Below are positions 30,401 to 42,021 of a DNA stretch of 64,000 nt, one piece after another. The stretch covers positions 1 through 64,000 of the forward strand of contig JAFREE010000122.1 in the NCBI GenBank assembly GCA_019400425.1, in the 5' to 3' direction. Every line of letters starts with the position of its first letter. The stretch's first letter is position 1. The notes beneath the pieces were generated by a model. It saw nothing but the letters and a program-made list of their open reading frames with translations. It had not been told where the DNA came from and made no database searches. The position numbers were made by a program, and so were the translations under genes. The DNA comes from Hymenochaete sp. R1 (lineage: Eukaryota; Basidiomycota; Agaricomycetes; Hymenochaetales; Hymenochaetaceae).

Positions 30401-33400
30401 CCCAATGCCAATTGCAACTCGGACCGCTGCAGAAGCGTACGGGAAACGAGGGCAGGCGTTCCCAGAACTCGTGCGAGATCCTCAGCTTGTTGAATGAAGT
30501 ATTCTGCCTCACGAGCCGACCCTCGAATGGCATAGGTTTCCGAAAGACCCAGCTGCGACACCAACAGTGCATTAGCTATTCTCCATTCTAGGCCATCTAA
30601 ATGTGCGAATGGTCGGACGATTTTACTATTGATCTGCTTCTTTGCGCTCATTTGAGACTCGTCGGGCAATGCATTTTTTAAATCTGCCATAGCAAATGGA
30701 TCGGATTCCTCGTTCGTTGGTGTGGCTTTTCTCTGAGAATTGAGCTTCGCTAATGTCTCTGTCGCCCTATTTAGGAGACGCAAAGCCTGTAAGCGAGCTT
30801 TGAGAGAGGCGGAGAAATTCTCCTGTCGGCCAAGTGAGATTAGCTGTGTTTCAAGTCATCATGTTAAACCTGCACCTTTGCATCTTGAATAACAGCATAG
30901 ATACTGGCGGCCAAGGCGCCACGTTCTAATTCCATGACATGAGCACGTCCACGGATCATTGTGGAAGTCCCCCTTTCAAACCTCTCTCCGGAAATGAGTT
31001 CAGCTACACGCGAAGCCTCACAGTATATCTGATAGCTTTGGTAGAGTAAGTCGCTGGATATAATACCGTGGCAACACCAACAATGTACCTTTTATCTGTG
31101 TCACCCGTGACAGCTAGCACTTCAGCGTACCTCAGAAGTAGCACCACAGCGCCCGCACTTTGCAACCCCGGTGCAAGTAAAGCTTCAGCAAGTGGGGCAA
31201 GAAATGCGCGAGCTAGTATTTCCTTCCCAAGGAAGATGAGTTCACATGCAAGATTAGCCGAAGCTTGCAGGAACACTGTCAGTGATTTTTTGCATTAATC
31301 AGAAAGGTACTCATTCTTAACAATGTGAAACTCACTCTCGTTGGTATTTTGGACTCCGTCGATTGCCAATATCTTTCGAACCGCGAGAAGCATTTGCAGT
31401 TTACATAGGATGAGGCCTGATAGTCCGAGTAGCTCGATGACTGCGACTATCAACGAGAGCAGCGAAATTAGGAGATATTTATGATGGAGTAGAATGGACT
31501 CACGCGCGAGACTGACTAATGAGTCTCGTTCATCAGCGCTCGATTTCTCGGTCGACGAAGATTTAGGGGTATCTTCAAACTTCTTCTCTGCCATAAGTGT
31601 TAATGGGGACCGGGCTTCTTCAACAATTTTTTGCATGAAATCTCACCGGAAACGGAATTGGGAGTCTTTGGGGTCTTCTTTAAGGAAGCTGATCGCGCCA
31701 CTGAGACCTTTGCAGTCGAACTTGAAGCAGTCCGAGCACGACCTTGTGTCCTTGTGGATCTCAATTCATCCCCTCTACCTCTACGAGAAGCCGTCGCTCC
31801 TCTCGGCTTTGATGTTTCCTTTGTGATCGGCGAGGGGCATAGCAGTTCTATCATTTCCATGGCGACTTTGGCACGGTCCATGATGTTCTGGACAGGCAAA
31901 TCCGCACGATGCGCGTAGAGTAGCATCCAAAGTGATGCCTTGGCTTGAATGGCTTGTTTTAAATGCATCAAACATGCATCTTCGCCAACCGGTGACTAAA
32001 CAGATGATGGGTCAACCACCAACACTTTCTGAGATGAACATGAGAATTACCTTATCAGATAGACACTGTTGTATCTCTCGGGATAAGTGCACAGCTCGTT
32101 CCAAGGAAACCTCAGGACCTCCTACAAAATACTCATGTTCGAGGATGAGGACGAAACACTGAGCCCTCCGCACAGGATTGCGAATCGGATCATACAGGTC
32201 GCACATGTCTGACAACAGTGCGGAAGCGGTCTCTAGTACAATGGGACGACTTCGATCTACCATTGTCGAAAGCTGGCGCTTAAGCACTGCACCTACCACC
32301 AGTCCCGGCACGCCTCGAGATTGCAAAGGAGCCTTTAGAGAGGTCTGAGCGGGATCCAAACGAAGCTCCGTGACACTGAGGTGTGTGAATCGATCAATGG
32401 CAGTGGCAAAGGTGGATAGTAAGCTCGCCTCATTCACGCCATTCTGGTCAGTGAAAGGCAAATCGTCGTCGTAAGGATATGTGATGATACCCTGCATAAA
32501 AGCAGCGTGTGCTTCTTTTCGGTTGCCTGTCTTAAGATGACATATGCCTAGCAACTCCCAGCGCCTATGGACTTGCGACTTGTGAGCTTTCCAAGCCTCG
32601 ACATCTTTTTCGGCCATCAACACCGTTCTCTCTTCGCGTGCTTCTTCTACTACTGAGTTTGCGCGTTGAGATAATGGGCAAGCCTGAGACAGAAACCGGA
32701 TTGCGAACCCATGTCGTTCTGCTTTGAACAGCGAGCCTGCAACGTTCGCAAAAGCACCGGATAAACATCGTAGGTAATTCGCACATGCCATACGTTGCTC
32801 AACAGTCGAGGAGGGTGCACGATCTATGGTGCGTTGGCATTTAATGAGGTAGTCGTAAGCTTGATCGCAAGTATCCGCTCTCTGTGGGTCTGCGACCGAT
32901 GCCGCCATCTGGAACAATGAGTCAAGCACTGACACAGTAATATCTCCACCGTCCTGAGAGCTCCCGGCTGGAGGCTGAGAGTTTTCCTGCATACAGTCAA
33001 CAACCAGTTCGAGGAATGTAAAAAGGCTGTTCCGGGCAAGCGAATCTCGCTGAAAACTAGGAATGCCTTTGATGGCCAGTTTTCGGTTCTTTTCTAACGC
33101 ACGTCGCAACTTGTTGTTGGAGGACAACTCGGAAAGCCCATATGACCGGAGAGCTTTCAGGGAGGAGATGGTAACATCGATCCGGCGTCGGAGCTCTGAC
33201 TCATCGTGAGGCTTGCTTTCTAACATGCAGGCTAGTTGAGCCAGCGAAGTGAGGAGTTGAGCTGATGGATTTGATGCATCAGCCGAGCCAGAAGCCAAAC
33301 TACCAATATCATCCGCGCAGCGACTCAAAGTATCGACATCCCCAACCTTTCCAGCATACATAGTTAGTCATTAGATCTCTCGGTGCCGAAAATACAACGC

Positions 33401-34391
33401 ATACCTTTTTTGCAAGAGCCATCTTATACTCGCAAAAGGACAACCAGCCCATACCTTCTCTACGCTTTCCCGCGGCGTCCTCAAGCAGTTTGAAACTTGA
33501 AAGCAAAACCGCTGCTTTCTTTTCGTCGCTTTCTACCGCGTCCGTGCATTTGGCGAAAGAAACGGAGAACTTGAGGCACTGCTCCCACACTGCTGACACA
33601 TCCAACTCCGAAGAATTCCATAATATTCGAAGGGCTTGGATTCTTGTGTCAAATTTTTGCCTGGGCGAAGCTTTGAATGAAGAGGTTGTTATACTTGAGT
33701 AGATCCGTTTATAGAGCGAATCGGTAGTTTTGGCTGGAAGTGCAACCAGGCGAATCGACCATTCATGTAGCTTCGAATGACTAAGAGCGCCTATGAAAGA
33801 GTCCAACAGATTCGACTTGCCAACCACATCATGACAAGCCACCGTATACGATAAGGAAAGATAGGTCGAAAGAATAGATTGGAGAGCTTCGTCAACCTCC
33901 GAAATTGGAACGGGAAGCTGCAGCAATGATAGTGACGTTCGAGCCGGCGGTTTCGCCTCAGAGTAAGGGTAATGTGAACAGAGATGTTGCCTGACGTCCA
34001 TCAGCACCTCCATCGCATCTCCATGTAGGCCCATGATGACAAGTTTGCTTGCCATAGTCACAGCAGCGCGTTCGGTGTTCAACAAGCTCGGATCCACCTT
34101 GCGAAGTGTGTTCAGGGCCTCGCGACCTGACGAGATAGCAGTTGACACCGACGTACGTGAAGCATTCGACTTCTCTTCAGCCACTGATAAGGCTTGCAGT
34201 GCTGAGTTCACTTTGCGCATCGCCTCTGTCTTGCGATCACTCGAGCTTTTTTGAGAAGGAACACGATGTCTCGGTCGAGCCCCATTGGTGTCGGTGATCT
34301 TGAGCTTTGTATCGAGCTTTATCGAAAGACTTTCAATGCCATTCACTCTAGATACGAGCGGTTTCTTCACCCTTGTTGTGGCGGCGGGCAT
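27479..34391 (-). CDS. ESP1: Separase (separin), cysteine peptidase family C50
   Basis: Fourteen exons, 2,058 aa: 34391-33405, 33346-32051, 31995-31647, 31587-31504, 31446-31336, 31275-31089, 31053-30870, 30822-30120, 30069-29984, 29935-29842, 29788-29546, 29491-28845, 28787-27991, 27887-27479. Separase cuts the cohesin kleisin at anaphase onset and is held inactive by securin. The first ~1,600 residues are helical repeats. The conserved C-terminal half has VLDRNVQGIPWESLPVLRG, SLSRVPSISFITDRL, YYVLNPSGDLIGTENRF, WEGIAGRAPSEQEYLNAL, then the catalytic His in YFGHNGAEQY (about H1927) and catalytic Cys in TMLWGCSSGALRP (about C1953), followed by YMLAGCPTLVANLWDVTDRD. The length is in the range of fungal separases. 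The intron at 31054-31088 is only 35 nt in my model and is the least certain boundary. Expression is probably cell-cycle linked, but no specific element was identified. Confidence 0.95.
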
Positions 34392-34594
34392 ACGTGAGCG
34401 AGAAGGATGAGATGATGATGGACGAAGCAGAAAGTCTAAGAGGTCGCGGACAAGTTACAAGTGGTTGATTCGTCGACGCGACGCGTTTCTTTACAATTGT
34501 TTACACGTAATCACAAACAATTTCCAAATGCATGAATCGCAGGCTTCTTCTCACACCAACCTCTTCACACGTCTTTCCAACATTTCGCCTCACT

Positions 34595-35566
34595 TCACCA
34601 TGGAGAAAGGGACCCATCATAGTTGTAAAACTTCCCGGACTGCTCCTTTGTGGCTGACTCGATGAAATTTTTCATCAACGAAACGCTGAAGCTGGGCTCA
34701 AGTATTGCTCCCTCGCCTCCCATGGCTGTTTCATAATGTAGGCTCAGCTGCAGCAAGAGTCACAAAAGCACAAGACGAACCTGTCTTACACCATCCCGGA
34801 TCCATTGCGAAACAAATGATTTCTGGGTCTTCTTTCGCTTGCTTGTACGTCTATCGCTCCTTCAGCTCCGTGATGTCGTTGATCCGAGTTACAGAGAACA
34901 ATGCACTCACAAGCATATTCAAAGCACATTTGGATATCGAATACGTACAACATTTTGGCCCAAGGTCCCTCCCGACGCCCGCCAACCCGCTTGACATGTT
35001 CATCAACAATTTCCTGTTCCCGCGTTTGAGCATAGGATAGAATTGGGCGGCGACGAGGGCAGGACCAATGATATTGCTCTGCATGGTGTCTAGGAACGCC
35101 TCGGAGTCGAAGCTAAACGCCACATCATTGCCTTTGTTCTGCAACATCGACCAATGATAGTTGATAATCATCACGCTCACATGGTTAGTTCCTTCATACA
35201 GGAATGTTTTTTCTAAAAAGGATGACTCACTACTCCTGCAATGTTTAACAGGTAATCAAGACCAACATCTCCCAAGATCTCTTCTGCTTCTCTAGCTGCA
35301 TTGTACACCGACTGCTCGTTTGTCACATCCAAAGTAAGCACATGCAGATTTGCACTCTCAGCATTGATCAACGAGATCAGATCCGGTGACCCGCTAGGGT
35401 TCCTACACGACGCAATAACGATATTTTTTGGATCGGAGAGCAGCTGTTTCACGAACTCGAGTCCGAGACCTCTCGATGCTCTTGAGAATGTCAAGACATC
35501 AGGGCTGAGCAAAACAGAATACTCTGAATCTTACCCGGTAATGAACCAAGTTACACTGGGGGACAT
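34595..35566 (-). CDS. Short-chain dehydrogenase/reductase (C-factor-like SDR)
   Basis: Five exons (35566-35535, 35480-35231, 35138-34911, 34850-34781, 34725-34595), 236 aa. It begins MSPSVTWFITGASRGLGLEF, giving the TGxxxGxG NAD(P)-binding loop, which is split by the first intron. Further marks are LDVTNEQSV, the LNIAG strand (usually NNAG), the MNMSSGLAG strand with the catalytic Ser, and YSISKCALNML with the Tyr-x3-Lys pair. After these come ICFAMDPGWCKT and a tail MGGEGAILEPSFSVSLMKN. This matches the classical cytosolic SDR subgroup related to bacterial C-factor and fungal sniffer-like reductases. The substrate is unknown. Length is normal for the family. The stop lies only ~200 nt from the separase ATG, so the separase promoter must be short or overlap this gene's 3' end. 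Confidence 0.88.
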
Positions 35567-36495
35567 TGTGGCAGGATGCAGAGCCTTAGATGTGCTGGCG
35601 TCAGTTTTTACTCACTCACTCGTGCTATTTCCATCGTCGTATGGTGTTGTGCAGCGAAAAAGCTCGGCGTTTCTTCGTTGAAACAATGACATTGATGCAC
35701 TTGGGAGAAATTGAGCCAAAAGGGGAGTGGAAACGCACTAAGTATTCGGAATTACAGGCGCTTTTGCGGTCTTGCGTAATCATGACAAGACGGACAAAAA
35801 CTTCCAATCCACACTTCACGTGCGGTCTAAGTCTAAAAGGGTTTGAAACGCGGAAGTTGCGAAGCACCCATTCACCGCTGTGGTCATAGACTCAAACCAT
35901 GCTCAATCCAGTGCACTAACTAACTGCACCACTTCCGGTTAGCTACGTCAGCTACGTCGTTACTCACAGACAAAATGAAGTCACTATCAAACCCATTGGC
36001 GATTATCGATGCGATCATTCGAGAAGCGGGATTTCCCTTTTTAAAAGAAAACAAGTATCAGACAGTGAAATCCAAATGAAAACCGACCATTACTGTTCCG
36101 GTATTGATCTTTGTTTAACAACACGCGGTCAGCGAGGAGGGGCGCGTGGTAACATTGTGTAGTCAAGAGAAAGCTTCCGTTGATCGTGATGTCGGCTCAC
36201 ACCGCCACGCCTCGAGGTGCTTTGAAGGGGATTCGGTCGATCGGTGCCGACCGCGCTCTCTGCGTATCCTGCACAGCTTACTTTGGTATTCCTCCAAGCA
36301 AGATTCGCTCGTTAGCTGTGCATTTGCATTTGTCGAGCGTTCCGTTCCGTCGAGTTCGGTTACCTCTCGCGCCTAATAAGAGTTATAAAGTCAACCTGAG
36401 CGAATGACTTCAACGAACGGCCTCACAACCCTCACTGGTGCACATCAGCTTCCTCATTCCTTGCCTTACGAGCCTTAAAGTGTGCCTATATCTAT
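35567..36495. other. spacer between divergent genes
   Basis: 929 bases. Contains the tRNA-like element near 35870-35945 (separate entry). A 75-codon frame at 36180-36407 has no motif beyond one CxxC and is not called. Promoters of the SDR and Zn2Cys6 genes must lie here. Confidence 0.45.
35870..35942 (-). repeat. tRNA-like relic, possible tRNA-derived SINE head or tRNA pseudogene
   Basis: On the minus strand a stem-loop GTGC-AGTTAGTTAGT-GCAC reproduces a tRNA D-arm and the A box (TGGTGCAGTTAGTTAG). About 33 nt later GGTTTGAGTC resembles a B box (GGTTCGAGTC), with a possible 5-bp T-stem around it (CATGG/CTATG). No good anticodon stem was found between them and the A-B spacing is about 11 nt short, so it is not an intact tRNA gene. 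Confidence 0.3.
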
Positions 36496-37531
36496 ATGGC
36501 ACAACGCGTCTTCAGATCGACCGACATGACAGAACTGACGGGTAACCGGACAACTGTATCTTATCGGCCAACGTCAGAAGACGGACACCAGCGTTCCTCA
36601 AACCCCAACTTTAATGATCGGAGAAACGTCGAATATACGCCTAGAAACGTGAATCGGAATCCTAGACCCTGCCGGACCTGCAGCCAAGCAAAGTGCAAGG
36701 TGAGGCAAGCCATGAACCCCGTGATGTATCATCTTGCTCATTCTAAACTTCCAGTGCGAGCCTATATCGTCCAATCCCAAACTATGCAGGCGTTGCAAAA
36801 AGAACGGGAAGACGGAATGCGACCCCTTCGTGCCTTGGTCTGTGAGGAGGGATACAGGATCGAGCATTCGTTCCTTATCGGTATGTGCACTGTCTATTTG
36901 ATCTGGTCTGGTTTCATACACTAAATGAAAACACAGCCATCCCAGGAGTCAGCTCAATCGCCGAGGATCTCACATTCCCCGATGGCCATCAGCCACTCAC
37001 GACACGGAAGCTACGGTAGTGTGGAAAGCGGGTACTCCGGTCCTACGTTCGGTCATGTCGGTCAAGTCAGCAATCCCTTTGTTCCAGGAGGGAGCGCACC
37101 GGGTATGGCCTTTGCGTCAAATGCACTCTCCTCATCTCCCGAGCTCATGAGCTTTGGGCCTACCCCGAACCACGACCACTTCCCCCCGGACCCAGACTTT
37201 TCTTTTATTGAATCCAGCAAGTGAGGTTCAAATCCTTTCCTATCTTTTACGTAGTGACTCATCAAATCCTCCGGGTCTCAGCTATCACCTACCTTTCTAC
37301 ACCCAGCCCACCCCAGACTATCCGGCGCAGGGCACTTCGGCTCCGGACATGAACGACTATAGCGTCCTGTTTCAACACAGCAGCTATCAGTATCAGCAAG
37401 CGGGCGGTCAATCCGACCTGGCGTTCCCATCTCAGCAATGGTCTGGAGCTCATGCTGGCCCTTCGTTCCACCCAACTGCCGGTCCAAGCACTTCAGACGC
37501 GTGGAACCACCCCGACTATCTCACTCAATAA
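36496..37531 (+). CDS. Zn2Cys6 (Gal4-type) transcription factor, small
   Basis: Four exons (36496-36699, 36755-36880, 36937-37220, 37255-37531), 296 aa. The binuclear zinc cluster is split by the first intron right after AKCK: PCRTCSQAKCK continues as CEPISSNPKLCRRCKKNGKTEC, giving the spacing C-x2-C-x6-C-x9-C-x2-C-x7-C. The domain sits at about residues 58-85, and a short basic linker (PWSVRRDTG) follows. The rest is disordered, rich in Ser, Pro, Gln and Tyr, with aromatic-acidic patches (HFPPDPDFSFIE, DMNDYSVLFQ) that could be activation segments. The large fungal-specific regulatory domain found in most Zn2Cys6 factors is absent. Start chosen at the first in-frame ATG after a stop; the internal Met 11 is an alternative. 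Nuclear regulator with unknown targets. Confidence 0.87.
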
Positions 37532-38259
37532 AGTGTATGGACACTTTGTTTATTTAAAGCTTGGATTAAAGAACTTGTATAAGTTGTATGTTTGCTTTCG
37601 CTTTGCTTTTCACGTGCGCCTTCACTCTTCCGATAGATAAATACTCACTGTACACATTTCAACTTCCTTAAAATATTTTGTGTGCACATACGGCCTTCTC
37701 CAGTCGTTACGGAGAAAAGTACCTTACCCTTCTTATCATTATTAAATAATTTATAGAAGTAGACTACTAGATGTAGATGCCGCCACTGTTGTATATTATA
37801 CGCTTGTACAATTATCGCAAAATTACTTAGTAATCGATTTTAATTTACTTCTCTGCCTTTGCCTTCTGATAACCCGCTGAACACCAATAACCTCCCACAA
37901 ACTTCATCGGCGAGTCAACGCCTTTCGGAGCGTCCACTTAAAATGCTCACTCAAAAAGTCAATATTCTGTGCACGTGACTTTGACGTGCTGCGCAAACCC
38001 GGGCAACTCGATTGGTGCCGTCGACCACCTCCACCTCCACGTCTTACATTTCCACCTCCTGCTACTACTAGTTTTCGCTTTTCTCCCTCTCTCCCTTTCT
38101 TTCAATCTCCTTCAGAAATTTACCATTCTCACTCTTGAAATTGAATCATCGACATTCCTTTCGACCCAAAAAGTTTGAACAAGGTCAGAAAAGACGTGCC
38201 ATTCACTTCTGATTTAAGATTGATTAAGCTTGCCATTCCAACAGCTTGTACCAATTCAC
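37532..38259. other. spacer and Gdt1-like promoter
   Basis: 728 bases. AT-rich first half with no gene. The second half holds CACGTG at 37972 and a CT-rich leader from about 38020 to 38110, typical of fungal promoters. Confidence 0.45.
37972..37977. promoter_or_regulatory. CACGTG E-box upstream of the Gdt1-like gene
   Basis: Palindromic CACGTG followed by ACT, 283 nt before the ATG at 38260; another CACGTG is at about 37611. The nine bases CACGTGACT are identical to those at 5801 before the Lunapark gene. Role inferred from position only. Confidence 0.35.
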
Positions 38260-39242
38260 ATGGACCATGTTGACGCTAGCGGCGACAGCGGACCCAAAGT
38301 TCTTGCTCAAGGATTCGCTATGATCCTAGCTTCAGAGATAGGTGACAAAACATTCCTCATTGCCGCCATTCTCGCCATGCGCCACCCCCGTGGAATCGTG
38401 TTTGCTGGAGCGTTCGGAGCTCTTGCTGTTATGTCTGTATTGTCTGCCGCCCTTGGTCACGTCCTCCCAACTCTAATCCCGAAGAAAGCGACGCAATTTG
38501 CTGCTGCTGTTCTCTTCTTCGTCTTCGGTGGCAAAATGCTGATGGAGGGCCGAGAGATGAAGAGCGGGAGCGACAAGATCGAGGAAGAAATGCGAGAGGC
38601 TGAGGAAGAAATCGAAGAGGATGATGCGAGGGAGGATGGGACTGGAGGGGCGGATGATGCTGGACATGCTATCCCTCTGGAAGAATTGGAACGTGGGGAG
38701 AATCGTGAAGCTTCACAGGCGGACACCCACGCTCTACGAAAAGTCGACAAAGGCTCCGTTCGAGAAGGTGCACGCAACTTTTTTAGTCTGCTTCTAGGGC
38801 CGATTTTCGTTCAGGCGTTCGCCCTTACATTCCTTGGTGAATGGGGAGACCGTAGTCAAATCGCAACGATTGCATTAGGAGCTGCGCATGTAAGCTGTTC
38901 TTTTTTTTTGACTTTATTGGTCAATCTTAATCTTGTATCTCCAGAACGTGTATATCGTATCACTCGGGACCATAGTCGGTCATACTTGCTGCACAGCATT
39001 CGCTGTTGTGGGTGGCAAATACATCTCGACCAAAATCTCGGTGAAACACGGTGCATAATCACTTTCTCAAAATTTCAGTCGCATTTGCCATCTAATTAAG
39101 TCCTTTCTTTATAGTAACATTGAGCGGTGCAGTACTTTTTATCATTTTCGGTTTCATTTATCTTTACGAGGCATTTCGAGAAAACTCTGAGCACGTTCTC
39201 GGTGCGCCGGACCACGAAATACCGGTGGATATGTTATCTTAA
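38260..39242 (+). CDS. GDT1: Gdt1-like Golgi Mn2+/Ca2+:H+ antiporter (UPF0016/TMEM165 family)
   Basis: Three exons (38260-38889, 38945-39050, 39115-39242), 287 aa. Gdt1/TMEM165 proteins move Ca2+ and Mn2+ into the Golgi lumen, supplying glycosyltransferases. Both copies of the family signature E-x-G-D-(K/R)-(T/S) are present: ASEIGDKTFL near residue 28 and LGEWGDRSQI near residue 195. Each starts a block of three membrane helices. The two blocks are separated by an acidic, Glu-rich cytosolic loop of about 60 residues. The last exon encodes a final helix (GAVLFIIFGFIYLYEAF) and an acidic tail. The ATG at 38260 is used; the frame extends upstream only through a non-ATG codon. No clear cleaved signal peptide is seen, so the N-terminus is short compared with yeast Gdt1. 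Confidence 0.92.
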
Positions 39243-39367
39243 AACTACTCTAATAAATACCCAACATCCATACCTTATCGTTTCGCACTTTCAATGTGCT
39301 CGTAAACCGTGATCAATATTTTGTGGCGAAGGCAGTGAAAGGACGTGACGCGCAGTAGTGTGACCCT

Positions 39368-39386
39368 GTGACTATATACACGTCAC
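39368..39386. promoter_or_regulatory. TATA element inside a GTGAC/GTCAC inverted repeat
   Basis: GTGAC (39368-39372), TATATA (39373-39378) and GTCAC (39382-39386) lie about 105-120 nt before the ATG of the RRM gene. CGTCA resembles the core of an ATF/CREB site, and a further ACGTGACG is at about 39342. This fits a TATA-containing, bZIP-responsive promoter; binding is inferred. Confidence 0.4.
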
Positions 39387-39489
39387 GCATCGCCACAAAC
39401 AGCTCTGAACCAATCCAAATTTTGCGCACAAGCGCTGGCGGCGCACAAACACACCTTCTTTCCTTCCTACCTTCACACCTTTACTCAAC

Positions 39490-42021
39490 ATGGACGTCGA
39501 TATGAAACCCAAAGAAGAGGAAAAAGCGCGCATTGATATTGACGGTCATGACAAGGAACATGGCCGGAGGGAGAAAAGCCGAGACCGTCGAGGGGACAGA
39601 GAACGGAGCAGGGACCGTGACAGACGCGACGCTGGTGAGCGCCTCAAGCGAGATCTTCTCCTCACTCAACGACCTCCACCACTCTTCATCTTCACTTGTC
39701 ATTAATCATGAGCTCACTCAATGCTGACACTTATTCAGGTCGTCGTCGAAATGACCATTGGGAGCCAGACGTATGTGTGCCTCATCGTATTTTGATTGAT
39801 TGTACAATTGTCTGACCAAACGTGCGTCGTTTCAAGCGCCGTCCTAAGAGGCGTTCTCGCTCCCGGTCTCCGAGAAGGCGGTCCACGTCGCGCAGACGCT
39901 CGCGCCGTTACTCGCGCTCTCGCTCACCGAGATCTCGTTCGCGCAGCCGTGACCGCAGGAACGATCAATTCGCTCGTTCGCTCGGCGGTCCTATGAACGC
40001 TGACGCCGACGAGGCTCTCGAGATGTCCAAGAGCAGCAAGAGGGAAAACCGCGTATACGTAGGCAACTTGAGCTACGAGGTCAGGTACCGCGACCTGATG
40101 GAATTCATGAGAAGTGGTGGGTGGGGGAATCCAATTTTGTTGTTTGGTCGTTTTTGGTTTCTGCGGACGTTTTCGTTTTCTCACGCGGGGCGAAGAGTTG
40201 TGGGCCAATGATTTGGAGAAGGGGAAGGTAATTGCATATAAGAGTTGTGGAAGTGATGAAAGAGGATACGGATTGCCCAAACGGATGCGCACGTATTGCA
40301 GACCGTCGTTCTTGACCCTTCGCCGGCGCTCTTCCAGTCAGGCCAGGCAAAAAAGTTGAGAGGTGCGGAGATATAGGAGTTGTGGGGCCTTCGCCGTTTA
40401 AACTTTCGTCGCTCTCGAGCTGCTTCGTTACCGATCACTGTTTCGAGTGATTGATTGTCGTGGACGGTTTTCTGATATGGGTTCTTTGGGATATTAGCTG
40501 GTGAAGTTTTGTTTGCCGAAATTTTGGTCACACCAACTGGTGTATCGAAGGGATGCGGGTATGTGTTTTTTTTCCATGATTTCTTAAATTTTCCAAACTT
40601 ACAAGTCGGACAGCATTGTTGAGTTCGCCACTTACGATGATGCTCAGCGTGCTATTGCCGAGCTTTCGGAGGTACCTCTTTTGGGTCGACCTGTTTTTGT
40701 TCGTGAGGTGTGTAATTTTTTTTGTCGTTTCATGATCATAGTCTAAAGGTATTGCAGGATCGCGAGAATGAGGCGAGGTTTGGTGCTTCGCCTGTTCCTG
40801 GTAAGATTGGTATGGCAATGGCAGGACAAGGATTCAATGCTCAGCCTCCTCCACGACCCGCTTCTCATAATGCTTATGGAGGTGGAGGACAGGGATCTGG
40901 GAATCAACTTTATATCGGCAACGTGAGTTTGTGTATGTATGTCTATGGTGAGAACTTACATTTACTATTTTGTCCTCGAAGTTGCCCTACCAAGCTGGTT
41001 GGCAAGACATCAAAGATTTGTTCCGTAATGCAGGAAGCATTGTTCGCGCAGACATAAACTATGGTTTCGACGGCCGTCCGAAGGGCTCTGGAACTGTATT
41101 GTACGAGAATTCAAAGGATGCTCAAAACGCCATTGGTAAGGGCATAAATTCGGGGCATCATCTGTTACTTATTTGACTTCATTGACTAGATATGTACAAT
41201 GGTTACGATTGGTACGGAAGGTTGTTGGAAGTTCGAGAGGTCTGTTTCTCTACAAGGGCCTGTTCGGTTTGAATTGAGCATCTGACAGGATCGTTATGCT
41301 GGACTCACCGGTTCGAGCCGGGGTGGTCCCCGTGGTGGTCCCCGTGGAGGATTCCGTGGCGGGCGCGGCGGACTGAGAGGCTCTTTCCGTGGTGGTCATG
41401 GTGGCGGCGAAGGCCGTTCTTTCAGCCAAGACCTCTACGCAGACTATCCTGGTCCTGATGGTGGGAGTGGGTACCAAGGAGGTGGTGCTGGCTTCAATGG
41501 TGGACTTGGTGGGAGTGGTCCTGCATTCCGCCCTACTCCTCAGCCAAGCCAGCAAATCATGGTTCGCAACGTGAGTGCTTAATTGCGACAAGCCAAATTG
41601 TTCAACTGACGTGCCTTCGATTCGAAATTAGCTTCCCTGGTCAACAGCCAATGAAGACCTCGTTGAACTATTTGAAACAACCGGTATCGTTGAGATAGCT
41701 GAGATTCTTTTCGACGGAAATCGCTCGAAGGGATCGGGCGTTGTTCAATTTTCTCAGATACCAGAGGCTGAAAGTGCTATTGGTAAGCTCAATCTCAATC
41801 TCTGTAGGATTACGGAGCTCATTGTTTACCTTCAATAGCCAAATTCCAGCGATACATGTATGGTGGTAGACCGCTTGGTATGAATCTCTCTTTTCTTCCT
41901 TGGATCCTGTCCCAATTCATGATTATTAGATGTGAGCTTCAACGATCGTTGGCACACGTTCACGCCGACTGCAGCGAGGGGTACGACCGGCGCTCCCATA
42001 ACCACCGAGGCTGTCATATAA
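39490..42021 (+). CDS. GBP2: Three-RRM, RS/RGG mRNA-binding protein, Gbp2/Hrb1-like
   Basis: Twelve exons (39490-39634, 39739-39770, 39837-40116, 40498-40558, 40614-40707, 40758-40922, 40982-41135, 41190-41239, 41289-41570, 41632-41782, 41839-41877, 41930-42021), 514 aa. Gbp2 and Hrb1 are SR-like proteins that load on mRNA with TREX and guard export. Order: charged RD/RS-rich N-terminus (to about residue 110), RRM1 (RVYVGNLSYEV near 133, RNP1 GCGIVEFATY), Gly/Pro linker, RRM2 (NQLYIGNLPYQAGWQDIKDL from about 253), an RGG-rich spacer with repeated GGPRGG-type units, and RRM3 (QIMVRNLPWSTANEDLVELF from about 415). Yeast Gbp2 has the same three-RRM plan. The third intron (40117-40497) is 381 nt, several times longer than its neighbours, and splits RRM1. 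Nuclear, shuttling function is inferred from the family. Confidence 0.88.

Noticed and set aside
36180..36407. 75-codon gene with a CxxC motif
   Set aside because: Only one CxxC, no partner cysteines, no family; the downstream Zn2Cys6 gene is self-sufficient without it.
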